From an uncultured Burkholderiales bacterium (GTDB lineage: Bacteria > Pseudomonadota > Gammaproteobacteria > Burkholderiales > Burkholderiaceae_C): DNA of 64,000 nt. The DNA lies in the NCBI GenBank assembly GCA_903844385.1, contig CAIMTJ010000067.1, positions 1-64,000 of the forward strand, in the 5' to 3' direction. The first letter of the stretch is position 1. Every line of letters begins with the position of its first letter. The notes beneath the pieces are model-generated. The model was not told the origin of the DNA. It was given only the letters and a program-made list of their open reading frames with translations, and searched no databases. Both the position numbers and the translations under genes were made by a program. This document shows, one piece after another, positions 46,720 to 56,864 of the stretch.

Positions 46720-48447
46720 TCAATCTTCAAGTCCGAGCTCTTGAATTTTTCGAGTGATCGTGTTTCGACCTATACCGAGTTTTTGCGCTGCCTCAATGCG
46801 GCGACCCCTTGTATTGCTCAGTGCGGTCTGGATGAGCTTGGCTTCAAAACGCTTGCTCAAAATATCCCATACATCGCCCAAACCGAGCGCTAACAAGGCA
46901 CTGGCCTCATGCTCCAAAAGTCGCTCCCAGTCAGCAGGGTCTGCGCTGGCAATCGCTAATCCTTCTGTAAGTGGGTTTGCCAAATCAAACGGACTTGTCA
47001 ATGCAATGGGGGCCTGTGGATTGACCCCGGATTGCCCCCTCAGCAAATCTACAGATGGGCTCGAGGCATAACGGGATGAGTCACTCGCATCACTTGGCAT
47101 CAAGGCCACATCGCCAAAAACATTATCCAGACCGTGGCGTTGAAAATCTCTGCCCAGACCCGTTAAGTCGCCCGCCCGCTCAAGGTGGCTATCCACCGTG
47201 CTAGAAGCGCTCGCACTTGAGAGTTGCAGTCCCGTGTTGCTTTGAAGCGCCATGACAGGACTGGCACCCTGATAGGAGGAAAAGAAACTCAACACTTCAG
47301 GCGGAAGATCCTTGGGTTCAATCAACTGAGCTGGGGCCATGACGCTCAACCAGTGACAGATGTTTTCGAGTTGACGCACATTGCCTGGAAAATTGAATTG
47401 CTGCAGAATATGGATGGCTGAATCAGTGATGCGCTTGGGATCAACACCGAGTTGCACGGCACTGTGCTGTAAAAAATGTCGAGTCAATACGGGCACATCC
47501 TCTCGCCGCTCACGCAGTGCTGGCAATCGCAGCCGAATGACATTCAAGCGGTGGTACAAGTCTTCGCGAAACACACCGGCCTTAACGCGTTGCTCCAAGT
47601 CTTGGTGCGTTGCCGCAATCACACGTACGTTGGCTTTAATGCTGGTGTGGCCGCCCACTCTGTAAAAATTGCCATCGCTCAAAATACGAAGCAGTCGGGT
47701 CTGCAAATCAAAGGGCATATCGCCAATCTCATCGAGAAAGAGGGTGCCTCCTTCTGCTTGCTCAAAGCGGCCTCGGCGCATGGTTTGGGCACCTGTGAAA
47801 GCGCCCCGCTCATGACCAAACAATTCACTTTCCAGTAAATCCTTCGGAATGGCTGCGGTATTGATTGCAACAAAGGTGCCTTGGTGACGAACGGAGTGTT
47901 TATGCAGAGCTCGAGCAACCAGTTCTTTTCCTGACCCCGACTCTCCCGTGATCATGACGGTGACATTGCTTTGCGACAAACGACCAATCGCTCGAAAGAC
48001 ATCTTGCATCGCGGGTGCTTGTCCCAGCATCTCAGGTGCCACCTCGGAGACATAAGTACCGACGCTCTCGCGTTGACTTTCTTGCAAAGCGCGACGGATG
48101 AGCTCCACCGCTTTGGGCACATCAAACGGCTTGGGCAAGTATTCAAACGCCCCGCCTTGAAAGGACGAGACCGCACTGTCCAAATCTGAATAAGCGGTCA
48201 TGATGATGACGGCTGCAGCAGGAATTTTGGTCTTGATTTGGGTGAGCAAATCAAGACCTGAACCTCCAGGCATGCGAATATCACTCACCAGCACCTGAGG
48301 TTGATCCTCTTGGAGAATGCCTTCCAATGCCAACATCACCTCGCGTGGATTGGTGAAGCTTCGGGTGGGCAAGCCTTCGCGCAACAGTGCCTTTTCAAGC
48401 ACAAAGCGGATGGATTGATCATCATCGACGATCCAAATCGGTTTCAT
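46720..48447 (-). CDS. ntrC: Nitrogen regulation response regulator NtrC (sigma-54 activator)
   Basis: 575 residues. Receiver domain with VDDDQSIR and the phospho-acceptor Asp in [17 protein letters not shown], a sigma-54 AAA+ ATPase from about 135 ([15 protein letters not shown] Walker [21 protein letters not shown]), and a C-terminal Fis-type helix-turn-helix ([15 protein letters not shown]). It is about 100 residues longer than E. coli NtrC because of a Ser/Ala/Asp-rich linker (about 390-520). Phosphorylated by NtrB, it binds the TGCACC...GGTGCA dyads reported below. Translated with ntrB. Confidence 0.96.
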   Translation of the reverse strand: MKPIWIVDDDQSIRFVLEKALLREGLPTRSFTNPREVMLALEGILQEDQPQVLVSDIRMPGGSGLDLLTQIKTKIPAAAVIIMTAYSDLDSAVSSFQGGAFEYLPKPFDVPKAVELIRRALQESQRESVGTYVSEVAPEMLGQAPAMQDVFRAIGRLSQSNVTVMITGESGSGKELVARALHKHSVRHQGTFVAINTAAIPKDLLESELFGHERGAFTGAQTMRRGRFEQAEGGTLFLDEIGDMPFDLQTRLLRILSDGNFYRVGGHTSIKANVRVIAATHQDLEQRVKAGVFREDLYHRLNVIRLRLPALRERREDVPVLTRHFLQHSAVQLGVDPKRITDSAIHILQQFNFPGNVRQLENICHWLSVMAPAQLIEPKDLPPEVLSFFSSYQGASPVMALQSNTGLQLSSASASSTVDSHLERAGDLTGLGRDFQRHGLDNVFGDVALMPSDASDSSRYASSPSVDLLRGQSGVNPQAPIALTSPFDLANPLTEGLAIASADPADWERLLEHEASALLALGLGDVWDILSKRFEAKLIQTALSNTRGRRIEAAQKLGIGRNTITRKIQELGLED

Positions 48448-48495
48448 TTTTTAGCCAATGCCTTGCATAGTCAAACTTTACTGAAAAACAACTCT

Positions 48496-49596
48496 TTACT
48501 GCAAAGGGATCAAGATCTTGAAATCTGTTCTTCCTTTGATACTTTCACACTCAATCAAACCGTGGTGCTGCTGGATAAACGATTGAGCCAAATTCAAACC
48601 CAAACCTGATCCACCATCACGCCCTGAGACCAGGGGAGAAAACAGCCGATCTTTGATCGCCGCTGGAACCCCAGGACCGTTGTCAATGACATGCAATTCC
48701 AGTGCCAATCGGAAGCGCTGATTGCTAAAAGAAATTTGCCTGGCCACCCTGGACTTCAAGATGATGACCGCATCGCCTTGTTCAATCCGCTCTGTCAGGG
48801 CTTGGGCCGCATTGTGCGCAATATTGAGAATCGCTTGGATGATTTGCTCCAAGTCGCCACGGAAATTGGGCAGCGACGTATCGTAGTCCCGCTGCACCTT
48901 CAGGCCCTTGGGAAATTCAGCCAAGATGAGGGAGCGCACCCGCTCAAAGATTTCATGGATATTGACATCCGAGACCACACGTGGCCGACGGTGAGGTGCC
49001 AATAAACGGTCTACCAGGGTCTGCAATCGGTCGGCTTCACGAATGATGACTTGGGTGAACTCAACCAAGTCCTTGGATACAATTTCCATTTGCAGCAACT
49101 GTGCTGCTCCGCGAATGCCACCCAAGGGATTTTTAATTTCATGGGCCAAATTACGGATCAACTCCTTATTGGCCTGCGCTTGATCCAAAATTCGGTCTTC
49201 TCTTTCCTTTCGGGCCTGCTGCTCCAACGGCAACAACTCAAACAAGACTTGTCCTTGCATGTCTGTAGGCGAGACCACCACGTGAACAGGCATGGACTCA
49301 GCCGCACTTCTTTTTAAATGGGCATCGAACCTCAACACCGATGCGTGTTCTTGGCCTGCACTCTGAATGGCCGCAGTGATTTTTTGTGGCTCAAGGAATA
49401 GCTTTTCGAATAGTTGTCCTTCAATGGACCTCCTAGGCAGTCCCAATACCTCTTGCGTAGCTGCATTGGCAAAGACGACAACCCCAGCATCATCAACCAT
49501 CAGGAGCAAGGTGGCCAATAAGTGAAAAGCCTCCAAGTGCAAAGTGGTCTTTGCATTGGACTTCACGGCCAAAGGGGCAGAGTTGTTGGCGTTCAT
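48496..49596 (-). CDS. ntrB: Nitrogen regulation sensor kinase/phosphatase NtrB
   Basis: 366 residues, cytosolic, with an N-terminal PAS-like domain (LLLMVDDAGVVVFANAATQEVLGL), the phospho-His in LIRNLAHEIKNPLGGIRGAAQLL and an ATPase domain with N- and G-boxes (AILNIAHNAAQAL, DGGSGLGLNLAQS). Under PII control it sets NtrC phosphorylation. It precedes ntrC by 48 bases in the same operon, and is 198 bases downstream of glnA, the glnA-ntrB-ntrC (glnALG) order. Confidence 0.96.
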   Translation of the reverse strand: MNANNSAPLAVKSNAKTTLHLEAFHLLATLLLMVDDAGVVVFANAATQEVLGLPRRSIEGQLFEKLFLEPQKITAAIQSAGQEHASVLRFDAHLKRSAAESMPVHVVVSPTDMQGQVLFELLPLEQQARKEREDRILDQAQANKELIRNLAHEIKNPLGGIRGAAQLLQMEIVSKDLVEFTQVIIREADRLQTLVDRLLAPHRRPRVVSDVNIHEIFERVRSLILAEFPKGLKVQRDYDTSLPNFRGDLEQIIQAILNIAHNAAQALTERIEQGDAVIILKSRVARQISFSNQRFRLALELHVIDNGPGVPAAIKDRLFSPLVSGRDGGSGLGLNLAQSFIQQHHGLIECESIKGRTDFKILIPLQ

Positions 49597-49683
49597 GGTT
49601 GATGGTCTCCTTCAAACGGATGAGCTGTAAAGAGTAAGTCGCCCCTGCAAAACACGGGTGACTCTCACCCCCTAGTTACTCGC

Positions 49684-49703
49684 ACTCTCCCCTAGGGTAG
49701 AGT
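49684..49703. promoter_or_regulatory. 20-bp imperfect palindrome upstream of ntrB
   Basis: ACTCTCCCCTAGGGTAGAGT is a nearly perfect dyad (one mismatched pair), between the glnA stop and ntrB. A further ACTCTCACCCCCTAG occurs shortly before it. It is a candidate operator or processing site; not an NtrC site. Confidence 0.4.
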
Positions 49704-49724
49704 GAAAAGTGCAGAATCAAACTC

Positions 49725-49762
49725 AAAAAAAAAGGGACGGTCAATGCTGCCGCCCCTTTTTT
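49725..49762 (-). terminator. Rho-independent terminator downstream of glnA
   Basis: Minus-strand reading is AAAAAAGGGGCGG - loop CAGCATTGA - CCGTCCCTTTTTTTTT. The A-tract is 5', the GC stem has one mismatch, and a U-tract follows, about 30 bases beyond the glnA stop. Part of glnA transcripts should stop here, reducing ntrBC read-through. Confidence 0.75.
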
Positions 49763-49793
49763 GGTTCAGACCCCCAAGGGAGCCTTCAACTTC

Positions 49794-51209
49794 TTACAGT
49801 GAGTAGTACATGTCATACTCAATGGGGTGGGTCGCTTGACGGAAACGCGTGACTTCGCCCATTTTGAGCTCGATGTAGGCGTCGATCATGCTGTCGGTGA
49901 ACACACCGCCCTTGGTCAAGAATGCTCGGTCTTTGTCCAAATAATCCAAGGCTTGATCCAAGCTGTGGCAAACCGTTGGAACCAAGGCGTCCTCTTCTGG
50001 TGACAAATGGTAGAGGTCTTTGGTGGCGGCTTCACCAGGATGAATCTTGTTCTCAATGCCATCCAAGCCCGCCATCATCAATGCTGCAAAGCACAAATAG
50101 GGATTGGCCATTGGGTCAGGGAAACGAGCCTCAATGCGACGGCCTTTTTCACTCGCCACAAAAGGAATACGAATCGACGCAGAACGATTGCGACTGGAGT
50201 AAGCCAACTTGACTGGCGCCTCAAAGCCTGGGACCAAACGCTTGTAGCTGTTGGTGGTGGGGTTGGTGATGGCATTCAAAGCACGAGCGTGCTTAATTAC
50301 ACCGCCAATGTAGTACAAGGCCGTATCACTCAAGCCCGCATAGCCAGAACCTGCGAAGAGATTTTTACCGCCCTTCCAAATGGATTGGTGAACGTGCATG
50401 CCAGACCCATTGTCACCCACGAGAGGCTTGGGCATGAAGGTGGCCGTTTTGCCGTAAGCGTGGGCCACATTCCAAACCACATATTTGAGTTTTTGCGTCC
50501 AGTCTGCTCTCTCAACCAATGTGGAGAATTTGGTGCCGATTTCGTTTTGACCAGCGCCCGCCACTTCGTGGTGGAACACTTCAACAGGGATGCCCATTTC
50601 TTCAAGCAAAGCTGACATTTCAGCACGCATATCTTGCATACTGTCCACAGGAGGCACAGGAAAATAGCCGCCCTTGACGGTGGGACGGTGGCCTTTATTG
50701 CCGCCGTCGATAACTTTGGAAGAATTCCAAGGTGCTTCGTATTCGTCAATGTGAAAAAATGAACCCGACATGTCGTTGCCCCAACGCACATCATCAAAAA
50801 TAAAGAACTCAGGCTCAGGACCGAAATAGGCTGTATCCCCCATGCCAGAAGACTTCAGGTAGGCTTCAGCACGTTTGGCTATCGAGCGTGGATCGCGGTC
50901 ATAAGCTTTGCCATCTCCTGGCTCGAGAACATCGCATGACAAGACCAAGGTGGCTTCTTGGAAGAACGGGTCAACAAAGGCGGTATTGGCGTCGGGCATG
51001 AGCAACATATCGGACGCCTCAATGCCTTTCCAACCCGCGATGGAAGAGCCATCAAAAGCATGACCATCGGTAAACTTGCCCTCATCAAAGGCGGAAACAG
51101 GCACGGTCACGTGCTGCTCTTTTCCACGGGTATCGGTGAAGCGGAAATCAACAAATTTGATCTCATCGTCCTTAACTTGCTTCATCACGTCTGCGACGGT
51201 CTTTACCAT
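49794..51209 (-). CDS. glnA: Glutamine synthetase type I
   Basis: Makes glutamine from glutamate, ammonia and ATP; dodecamer. 471 residues, normal length. Motifs [34 protein letters not shown] (Mg sites), [13 protein letters not shown] and the substrate loop [34 protein letters not shown]. The adenylylation site is present as [10 protein letters not shown] near residue 400. Ribosome site AGGAGAATTCTG before ATG. Sigma-54 promoter and NtrC site upstream, see below. Confidence 0.98.
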   Translation of the reverse strand: MVKTVADVMKQVKDDEIKFVDFRFTDTRGKEQHVTVPVSAFDEGKFTDGHAFDGSSIAGWKGIEASDMLLMPDANTAFVDPFFQEATLVLSCDVLEPGDGKAYDRDPRSIAKRAEAYLKSSGMGDTAYFGPEPEFFIFDDVRWGNDMSGSFFHIDEYEAPWNSSKVIDGGNKGHRPTVKGGYFPVPPVDSMQDMRAEMSALLEEMGIPVEVFHHEVAGAGQNEIGTKFSTLVERADWTQKLKYVVWNVAHAYGKTATFMPKPLVGDNGSGMHVHQSIWKGGKNLFAGSGYAGLSDTALYYIGGVIKHARALNAITNPTTNSYKRLVPGFEAPVKLAYSSRNRSASIRIPFVASEKGRRIEARFPDPMANPYLCFAALMMAGLDGIENKIHPGEAATKDLYHLSPEEDALVPTVCHSLDQALDYLDKDRAFLTKGGVFTDSMIDAYIELKMGEVTRFRQATHPIEYDMYYSL

Positions 51210-51262
51210 CAGAATTCTCCTGAAATATCGGTTGGGGTTGATTATGGGTCTTGATTAGACGA

Positions 51263-51277
51263 GCAGATTTTGTGCCA
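51263..51277 (-). promoter_or_regulatory. Sigma-54 promoter of glnA
   Basis: Minus strand reads TGGCACAAAATCTGC: the -24 TGGCAC and -12 CTGC (consensus TTGC) elements are separated by 5 bp, as required, so the GG and GC dinucleotides are in the right phase. Transcription would begin about 40 bases before the glnA ATG. Confidence 0.7.
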
Positions 51278-51400
51278 TCTGCAGTTCACAAGATTCCTTG
51301 CTCCATCATACAAAACAATTGCATTGTAATTGCCCAAAAACCGCCTTTAGGCACAAAAACAAGGCCTGAACCAAAATCAACAAATACCCAGGCCATTAAT

Positions 51401-51417
51401 TGCACCATTATAGTGCA
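51401..51417. promoter_or_regulatory. NtrC-binding dyad upstream of glnA
   Basis: TGCACCATTATAGTGCA matches the NtrC consensus TGCACYNNNNTRGTGCA at nearly all positions and is about 140 bp upstream of the sigma-54 promoter, the usual enhancer distance. A second, weaker site is possible near 51350-51366. Confidence 0.75.
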
Positions 51418-51450
51418 AAATTGAATTTTATTTCGAGTCCAACCCGCCCA

Positions 51451-52302
51451 TCAACGCACCAATTCGGGGCCAATTGATGCACCAAATTCGCGCAAACTCT
51501 GAAGCATTGACTCATAAGCGGGTTGAGCCAATTCAGGTCGACCTTTCACGCCCAACTCAATATGGCGACCGTGCTCGGGGTGGTCAACGCTGGGGAGGCT
51601 GAAAACTTTCACACCCTCAAAGACCTTTTCGAGCTCAATCATGATAGGGGTCAATGCTGCTTCCATCGCACCGTAGACGATGACGGACTTTTCGACCCAG
51701 GCACTCAAATCAAACCATTGAGCACAATAGGTATCGAGCACCCACTCCATCATCGGCCAAGCCATCACTGGAAAGCCGGGTACAAAATACACCCGAGCCC
51801 AAGGGTGCTGGGCCAACACCGCAGGCTCTCGAGTGGAGCACTGAAAACCGGCGATGTTGTTGTAAGGGTTGGGAATGATATCGGCCCCGACAGGAAACAT
51901 CCCCATGTTCAGGCGATGAATGTGGTTGGGGTGATCGGGCTCGTAGGGCAAGCCACTCTCCAGGGCCTGGTCTTGGATCCGCTTTCTGATGAAGGCCTCG
52001 GCTTGAGGGTGCAAACTCAATTCCAACCCCAGCGCTTTGGCAGCACACTGGCGCGTGTGGTCGTCAGGCGTGGCACCAATGCCACCACAAGAAAAGACAA
52101 TGTCCCCGCTTTCAAAAGCACTGGCCAAGGTCTGGGTAATCCGCCGCGGATCATCCCCAACGTAGTGGGCGTATGACAAACTCAGGCCCCGTTTGGACAA
52201 GAGCTCAATGAGCCGGGGCATGTGTTTATCGGCACGCTTACCGGAGAGAATTTCATCTCCCACAATGATGAGGCCAAAGTTAGGTTTGTTGTTTGAGGTC
52301 AT
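51451..52302 (-). CDS. Competence/damage-inducible protein-like molybdopterin-binding domain protein
   Basis: 283 residues from ATG 52302; the track starts 11 codons earlier at GTG. The N-terminal MoCF-type domain has GLIIVGDEILSGKRADKH and FSCGGIGATPDDHTRQCAA, as in CinA N-terminal domain and MoeA/MogA. No C-terminal amidase domain of full-length CinA. Molybdenum-cofactor or nicotinamide-recycling role uncertain. Its start faces the urtE end across about 130 bases. Confidence 0.88.
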   Translation of the reverse strand: MTSNNKPNFGLIIVGDEILSGKRADKHMPRLIELLSKRGLSLSYAHYVGDDPRRITQTLASAFESGDIVFSCGGIGATPDDHTRQCAAKALGLELSLHPQAEAFIRKRIQDQALESGLPYEPDHPNHIHRLNMGMFPVGADIIPNPYNNIAGFQCSTREPAVLAQHPWARVYFVPGFPVMAWPMMEWVLDTYCAQWFDLSAWVEKSVIVYGAMEAALTPIMIELEKVFEGVKVFSLPSVDHPEHGRHIELGVKGRPELAQPAYESMLQSLREFGASIGPELVR

Positions 52303-52434
52303 GACGCAAGGTAGACAAGGAATGGAGACATCCACAGTTTAATGGATCATGATGACCATGGACCTCGCAGCTTGAACTTGGGACCAGCCGATGACCAACT
52401 ACTCAATCAACGTTCAAATCCTTCAAGAGTACCC

Positions 52435-53130
52435 TCAAATGGCCACCATTTGGCGAATGCCCTTGGCCTGCATTTCGCTACCGGGCCCATGGGCAATGAC
52501 TTCACCTCGCTCCATCACGCAATAGCGATCAGCCAACTCCTGAGCAAAATCGTAATACTGCTCGCACAGCAAGATGGCCATGTCGCCACGCTCAGCTAGC
52601 ATTTTGATCACGCGACCAATGTCTTTGATGATGCTTGGCTGAATTCCCTCGGTGGGCTCGTCCAACACCAACAGCTTGGGCTTGGCAGCCAGCGCTCGCG
52701 CAATGGCCAACTGCTGCTGCTGTCCTCCTGACAAGTCGCCGCCACGGCGGTGCTGCATCTGCGCCAAAACAGGGAAAAGCTCATAAAGTTCATCGGGAAC
52801 TTTGGCGCTCGCAGCCTTCATTGCCAAACCCATTTGCAAATTCTCAAGCACCGTTAAACGACCAAAAATCTCACGCCCCTGGGGCACATAACCAATGCCC
52901 ACTCGAGCGCGTTGATAAGGGGTCATGTGATGGATCGGCTTGCCCTCCAACATGATTTCACCACTGCGGATGGGCACCACCCCCATCAATGACTTGAGCA
53001 AAGTGGTTTTACCAACCCCATTGCGACCCAAAAGAACCGTGACTTGACCGACTTCTGCCTCCAAGGAGACCGAGCGCAAAATGTGCGAGCCGCCGTAATA
53101 CTGATTGACTTGATCAAGAGTTAGTAACAT
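52435..53130 (-). CDS. urtE: Urea ABC transporter ATP-binding protein UrtE
   Basis: 231 residues, ABC-ATPase: LLGRNGVGKTTLLKSL (Walker A), LSGGQQQQLAIARAL (signature), LLVLDEPTEGIQPSI (Walker B). LivF-type, matching UrtE. Start is right on the urtD stop (TGA-ATG), so the pair are coupled. Together with UrtD it powers urea import. Confidence 0.96.
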   Translation of the reverse strand: MLLTLDQVNQYYGGSHILRSVSLEAEVGQVTVLLGRNGVGKTTLLKSLMGVVPIRSGEIMLEGKPIHHMTPYQRARVGIGYVPQGREIFGRLTVLENLQMGLAMKAASAKVPDELYELFPVLAQMQHRRGGDLSGGQQQQLAIARALAAKPKLLVLDEPTEGIQPSIIKDIGRVIKMLAERGDMAILLCEQYYDFAQELADRYCVMERGEVIAHGPGSEMQAKGIRQMVAI

Positions 53131-54012
53131 TCATCGCCCCAAATAAACTTCAATCACCCGCTCATCTTGTTGAACTTCCTGCAAAGTCCCCTGCGCCAAC
53201 ACTGAACCCTCACTGAGCACAGTAACGGTCTCAGAAATGGCGGCGATAAAACTCATGTCATGCTCGACCACCATCAAGGAGTGCTTGCCCTTCAAGGACA
53301 AAAAAAGCTCTGCAGTTCGTGCCGTTTCTTGATCGGTCATTCCAGCCACGGGCTCATCGAGCAGCAACAACACAGGGTCTTGCATGAGCAGCATACCAAT
53401 CTCAAGCCATTGCTTTTGACCATGGCTTAAATAACCCGCTTCTTGGTACACGTGTGCACTCAACTGGATGGTCTCAAGCACCTCAGCCAAACGGTCTGAG
53501 TAAGCCGAATCGAGTTTAAAAAACAAGGATGAACTCACACCTTTACCATTGCGAGTCTTCAGAGCCAACTCCAAATTCTCAAACACATTGAGGTGCTCAA
53601 AAACGGTGGGTTTTTGAAACTTACGGCCCACCCCCAACTGGGCAATCTCGGGCTCACTGTGCTGGAGCAAATCAATGGTGCTGCCTAAAAATACCTGGCC
53701 AAAATCCGGTCTCGTTTTACCCGTGATGATGTCCATCATGGTGGTCTTGCCCGCGCCGTTGGGGCCAATGACACAACGAAGCTCGCCTGGAGCGATGTCA
53801 ATATTCAAGTTGTTAATGGCCTTAAAGCCATCAAAACTCACATGGACGCCTTCCAAATACAAAATACGGCCATGGGCCAAATCGATCTCGCCTTGGCTCT
53901 TCAAGCGCGAATAACTGGTACCTCGACCACCTGAATCGGTGTTGACCGACTGGACTTTGGTCAAATGCGCCTCAATGCGCTTGGACCCGAGCTCCATTAA
54001 ATCGGGCGTCAT
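53131..54012 (-). CDS. urtD: Urea ABC transporter ATP-binding protein UrtD
   Basis: 293 residues from ATG 54012, which overlaps the urtC stop as ATGA; the track's much longer ORF (MDGGGWSW...) is in the urtC region. Walker A CVIGPNGAGKTTMMDIITG, signature YLSHGQKQWLEIGML, Walker B VLLLLDEPVAGM, LivG-like. An N-terminal tail (GSKRIEAHLTKVQS...) of about 40 residues precedes the domain, common in UrtD. Confidence 0.96.
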   Translation of the reverse strand: MTPDLMELGSKRIEAHLTKVQSVNTDSGGRGTSYSRLKSQGEIDLAHGRILYLEGVHVSFDGFKAINNLNIDIAPGELRCVIGPNGAGKTTMMDIITGKTRPDFGQVFLGSTIDLLQHSEPEIAQLGVGRKFQKPTVFEHLNVFENLELALKTRNGKGVSSSLFFKLDSAYSDRLAEVLETIQLSAHVYQEAGYLSHGQKQWLEIGMLLMQDPVLLLLDEPVAGMTDQETARTAELFLSLKGKHSLMVVEHDMSFIAAISETVTVLSEGSVLAQGTLQEVQQDERVIEVYLGR

Positions 54013-55127
54013 GAGTGAGCTCCTTCTTTTTTGAAGTATTTTTGAACAAATCCCACCACCCCCAGTGGCAAAAATAACGTCACCAAGATGAACAGTGCAC
54101 CCAGGAAATAAAGCCAAATGGAAGGCGCGGTGACGGTGAGCCAACTTTTGGCCAAATTGACCAAGAATGCACCCACGATTGGACCAATCAAGGTACCACG
54201 ACCACCCACCGCCGTCCAAATGGCAATCTCAATCGATTGAGCTGGACTCATCTCGCTTGGATTGATGATTCCCACTTGGGGGACATAGAGGGCACCAGCG
54301 ACAGCACACATCAAGGCCGAGAGTGTCCAGATTGACAACTTATACGGCAATGGCGAGTAACCCGAAAACATCACCCGACTCTCAGCATCACGAATGGCCA
54401 TCAAAACGCGACCCATCTTGCTTGCCATGATCCATTTGGCCAACAAGTAAAAGCCCATCAAAAATACCCCTGACAAAATAAACAACAGTATCCTCATCTC
54501 TTGCGTTGCGATGGGGTAGCCGAGGATGCGTTTAAAGTCGGTAAAGCCGTTGTTACCACCAAAGCCTGTTTCATTTCTAAAAAACAACAGCATGCACGCA
54601 TAAGTCAAGGCCTGAGTGATGATGGAGAAATAAACCCCCTTGATGCGCGAGCGAAATGCGAAATACCCAAAGATCCATGCGATCAATGCCGGAACGATCA
54701 AAATGGTGAGAACGGTGGCCCAAAAACTGTCGCTCAATGCCCAATGCCAAGGCAAGGTTTTCCAGTCCAAAAAGACCATGAAATCGGGCAAATCGGATTT
54801 GTAATTGCCGTCTCGACCGATTTGTCGCATCAAGTACATGCCCATGGCGTAACCACCGAGCGCAAAAAACAAACCATGCCCAAGCGACAAAATACCACTG
54901 AAGCCCCAAATCAAATCCATGGCCAAGGCACAAATGGCATAGCACATGATTTTCCCAACCAATGCAATGGCAAAGTCACTGACGTGAAAAATGCTGTCTG
55001 GTGAAACCACCATATTGAGCAAGGGAATGCCCAAGCACACCAAGAGAGCCAAAACGGCAAATACACCCCAACCCCAAGGGGTGAGCAAGCTCTTGGGCTG
55101 GGCGAAGAGGATGGATGGTTGGGTCAT
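54009..55127 (-). CDS. urtC: Urea ABC transporter permease UrtC
   Basis: 372 residues from ATG 55127; the track GTG 39 bases earlier is the alternative. About eight to nine hydrophobic spans, with the LivM-type segments AMDLIWGFSGILSLGHGLFFALGGYAMGMYLM and AVGGRGTLIGPIVGAFLVNL. Partners urtB. ATGA overlap with urtD. Confidence 0.96.
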   Translation of the reverse strand: MTQPSILFAQPKSLLTPWGWGVFAVLALLVCLGIPLLNMVVSPDSIFHVSDFAIALVGKIMCYAICALAMDLIWGFSGILSLGHGLFFALGGYAMGMYLMRQIGRDGNYKSDLPDFMVFLDWKTLPWHWALSDSFWATVLTILIVPALIAWIFGYFAFRSRIKGVYFSIITQALTYACMLLFFRNETGFGGNNGFTDFKRILGYPIATQEMRILLFILSGVFLMGFYLLAKWIMASKMGRVLMAIRDAESRVMFSGYSPLPYKLSIWTLSALMCAVAGALYVPQVGIINPSEMSPAQSIEIAIWTAVGGRGTLIGPIVGAFLVNLAKSWLTVTAPSIWLYFLGALFILVTLFLPLGVVGFVQKYFKKEGAHS

Positions 55128-55196
55128 GATGTCCGTATCAAACAAATAAAAAAATTCAGAGCTCACTCGATCAAAATAAAGCGCTGTCTTTGTGCT

Positions 55197-56774
55197 TTAA
55201 GCTTCAGCTGAGCGTCCCTTCATCGCAAAGAGTCCTTGGGGTCTTTTTTGGATAAAGAAAATGATGAATACCAAGACGGCGATCTTGGCAAGCACTGCGC
55301 CCGCTAAGCCTTCCAGAAGTTTGTTGATGACGCCCAAGCCAATGGCCGCGTAAACACTGCCCAATAGTTGGCCTACGCCCCCCAAGACCACCACCATGAA
55401 GGAGTCAACAATATAACTTTGTCCCAAGTCAGGCCCCACATTGCCAATTTGACTCAAGGCACAACCTGCAAGTCCCGCGATTCCAGAGCCCAGGGCAAAC
55501 GCATAGGTGTCAATGCGCGAGGTGTTCACGCCCAGGCATGACGCCATGGGGCGGTTTTGAGTGACGCCGCGAACAAACAGTCCTAAACGTGTACGGCCAA
55601 TGAGCAAACTCATCCCGAGTAGAACCAAACCGGCAAAAACAATGATCAGCATGCGGTTCCAAGGCAAGATCAAATTTGACAACACTTCAATCCCACCACT
55701 CATCCAGACGGGGTTTTCCACACCCACATTTTGTGCGCCAAAGATGGATCGCACCAATTGCATGAGCATCAAACTGATCCCCCAAGTCGCAAGCAAGGTC
55801 TCAAGAGGTCGACCATATAAATGCTTCAACACCACTCGCTCGATGACAGCGCCGACCAATGCAGAGGTCAAAAATGATGCAGGAATGGCCACCAATAAAT
55901 AAACGTCAAACCACTCAGGATAATGCGCACGGAAAAACATTTGCACAACATAGGTGGCATAAGCCCCGACCATCATGAGCTCGCCGTGCGCCATGTTGAT
56001 CACACCCATCAACCCGTAGGTGATGGCCAAGCCTAGAGCCACCAAAAGCAAGATCGAGCCCAAACTCAGCCCCGTAAAAATAACCCCCAGGCGTTCTCCC
56101 CAAGCCAAAGCGGATTGAATTTTTTGCAATGATTTTTTAATTTCTGCTTTGATCTCCACATTCGCCTCTTGCCCCATGCGGTCATTGAGAATACGTTGGG
56201 TATCCGGTGTTTTACTGTTGCCCAAGGTTTTCACCGAAGCGAGTCTGATCGCATCATCTGGACTATTGATTTCGATGGCAGCTTTGGCATAGGCCAACTG
56301 GATTTTCAATGCATCGACTTGTTCTGCCTCGAGCGCCTTGACGAGCAATGGTAATTTGCTAGGGTCTGGCTCTTTGAGCATGGCCTTGATGGCTTTCAAA
56401 CGAAGCGCCTGATCTGGACTCAATAAGCTCAAACTAGCAAGGGCTGCATCAAGCTCTCCGCGCATACGGTTGTTGCTCACCACATCCTCAGCGCTATCGG
56501 GCATGTCGAGACTCTCCCCTGTGACAGGATCGATGGCTTTGGCGCCTTGCAAGACATAGACTTGTTGCTGGGCAATCTTCACGCTGTCATTTGAGAGCGC
56601 TTGAATCAAAACAATGGCTCTGGGGTCTGCATGCTCGATGATGGCTGCAAGCGCCTTGAGCCTGTCGTCGGTCTCACCGCTGGACAATGCAAAAGCCTCT
56701 TGAGGCGTGAGCGCATGACCAAGCACGGGCAACAACAAGGACAAGACCAAAAAGACAGGGGTAATAAAACGTTT
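55197..56774 (-). CDS. urtB: Urea ABC transporter permease UrtB
   Basis: 525 residues from ATG 56774; the track's TTG six codons earlier is less likely. Signal segment MKRFITPVFLVLSLLLPVLGHA, then a periplasmic HEAT-like region (about 25-225, for example DPDDAIRLASVKTLGN) characteristic of UrtB, then LivH-type membrane domain with GLAITYGLMGVINMAHGELMMVGAYATYVVQ and VVVLGGVGQLLGSVYAAIG. Preceded by a strong hairpin after urtA. Confidence 0.96.
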   Translation of the reverse strand, partial: KRFITPVFLVLSLLLPVLGHALTPQEAFALSSGETDDRLKALAAIIEHADPRAIVLIQALSNDSVKIAQQQVYVLQGAKAIDPVTGESLDMPDSAEDVVSNNRMRGELDAALASLSLLSPDQALRLKAIKAMLKEPDPSKLPLLVKALEAEQVDALKIQLAYAKAAIEINSPDDAIRLASVKTLGNSKTPDTQRILNDRMGQEANVEIKAEIKKSLQKIQSALAWGERLGVIFTGLSLGSILLLVALGLAITYGLMGVINMAHGELMMVGAYATYVVQMFFRAHYPEWFDVYLLVAIPASFLTSALVGAVIERVVLKHLYGRPLETLLATWGISLMLMQLVRSIFGAQNVGVENPVWMSGGIEVLSNLILPWNRMLIIVFAGLVLLGMSLLIGRTRLGLFVRGVTQNRPMASCLGVNTSRIDTYAFALGSGIAGLAGCALSQIGNVGPDLGQSYIVDSFMVVVLGGVGQLLGSVYAAIGLGVINKLLEGLAGAVLAKIAVLVFIIFFIQKRPQGLFAMKGRSAEA

Positions 56775-56864
56775 CATCTCTAGCCAGTGCAACTTGTAAA
56801 ATTAATCTCAACGAACTCTGAGGATCATTGTCTGCCATGGATATGACTTGACCACTTTGTCAAA

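Noticed and set aside
51306-51340. Second glnA NtrC site (GCATTGTAATTGC)
   Set aside because: Symmetric, but the half-site spacing is shorter than the 17-bp NtrC dyad.
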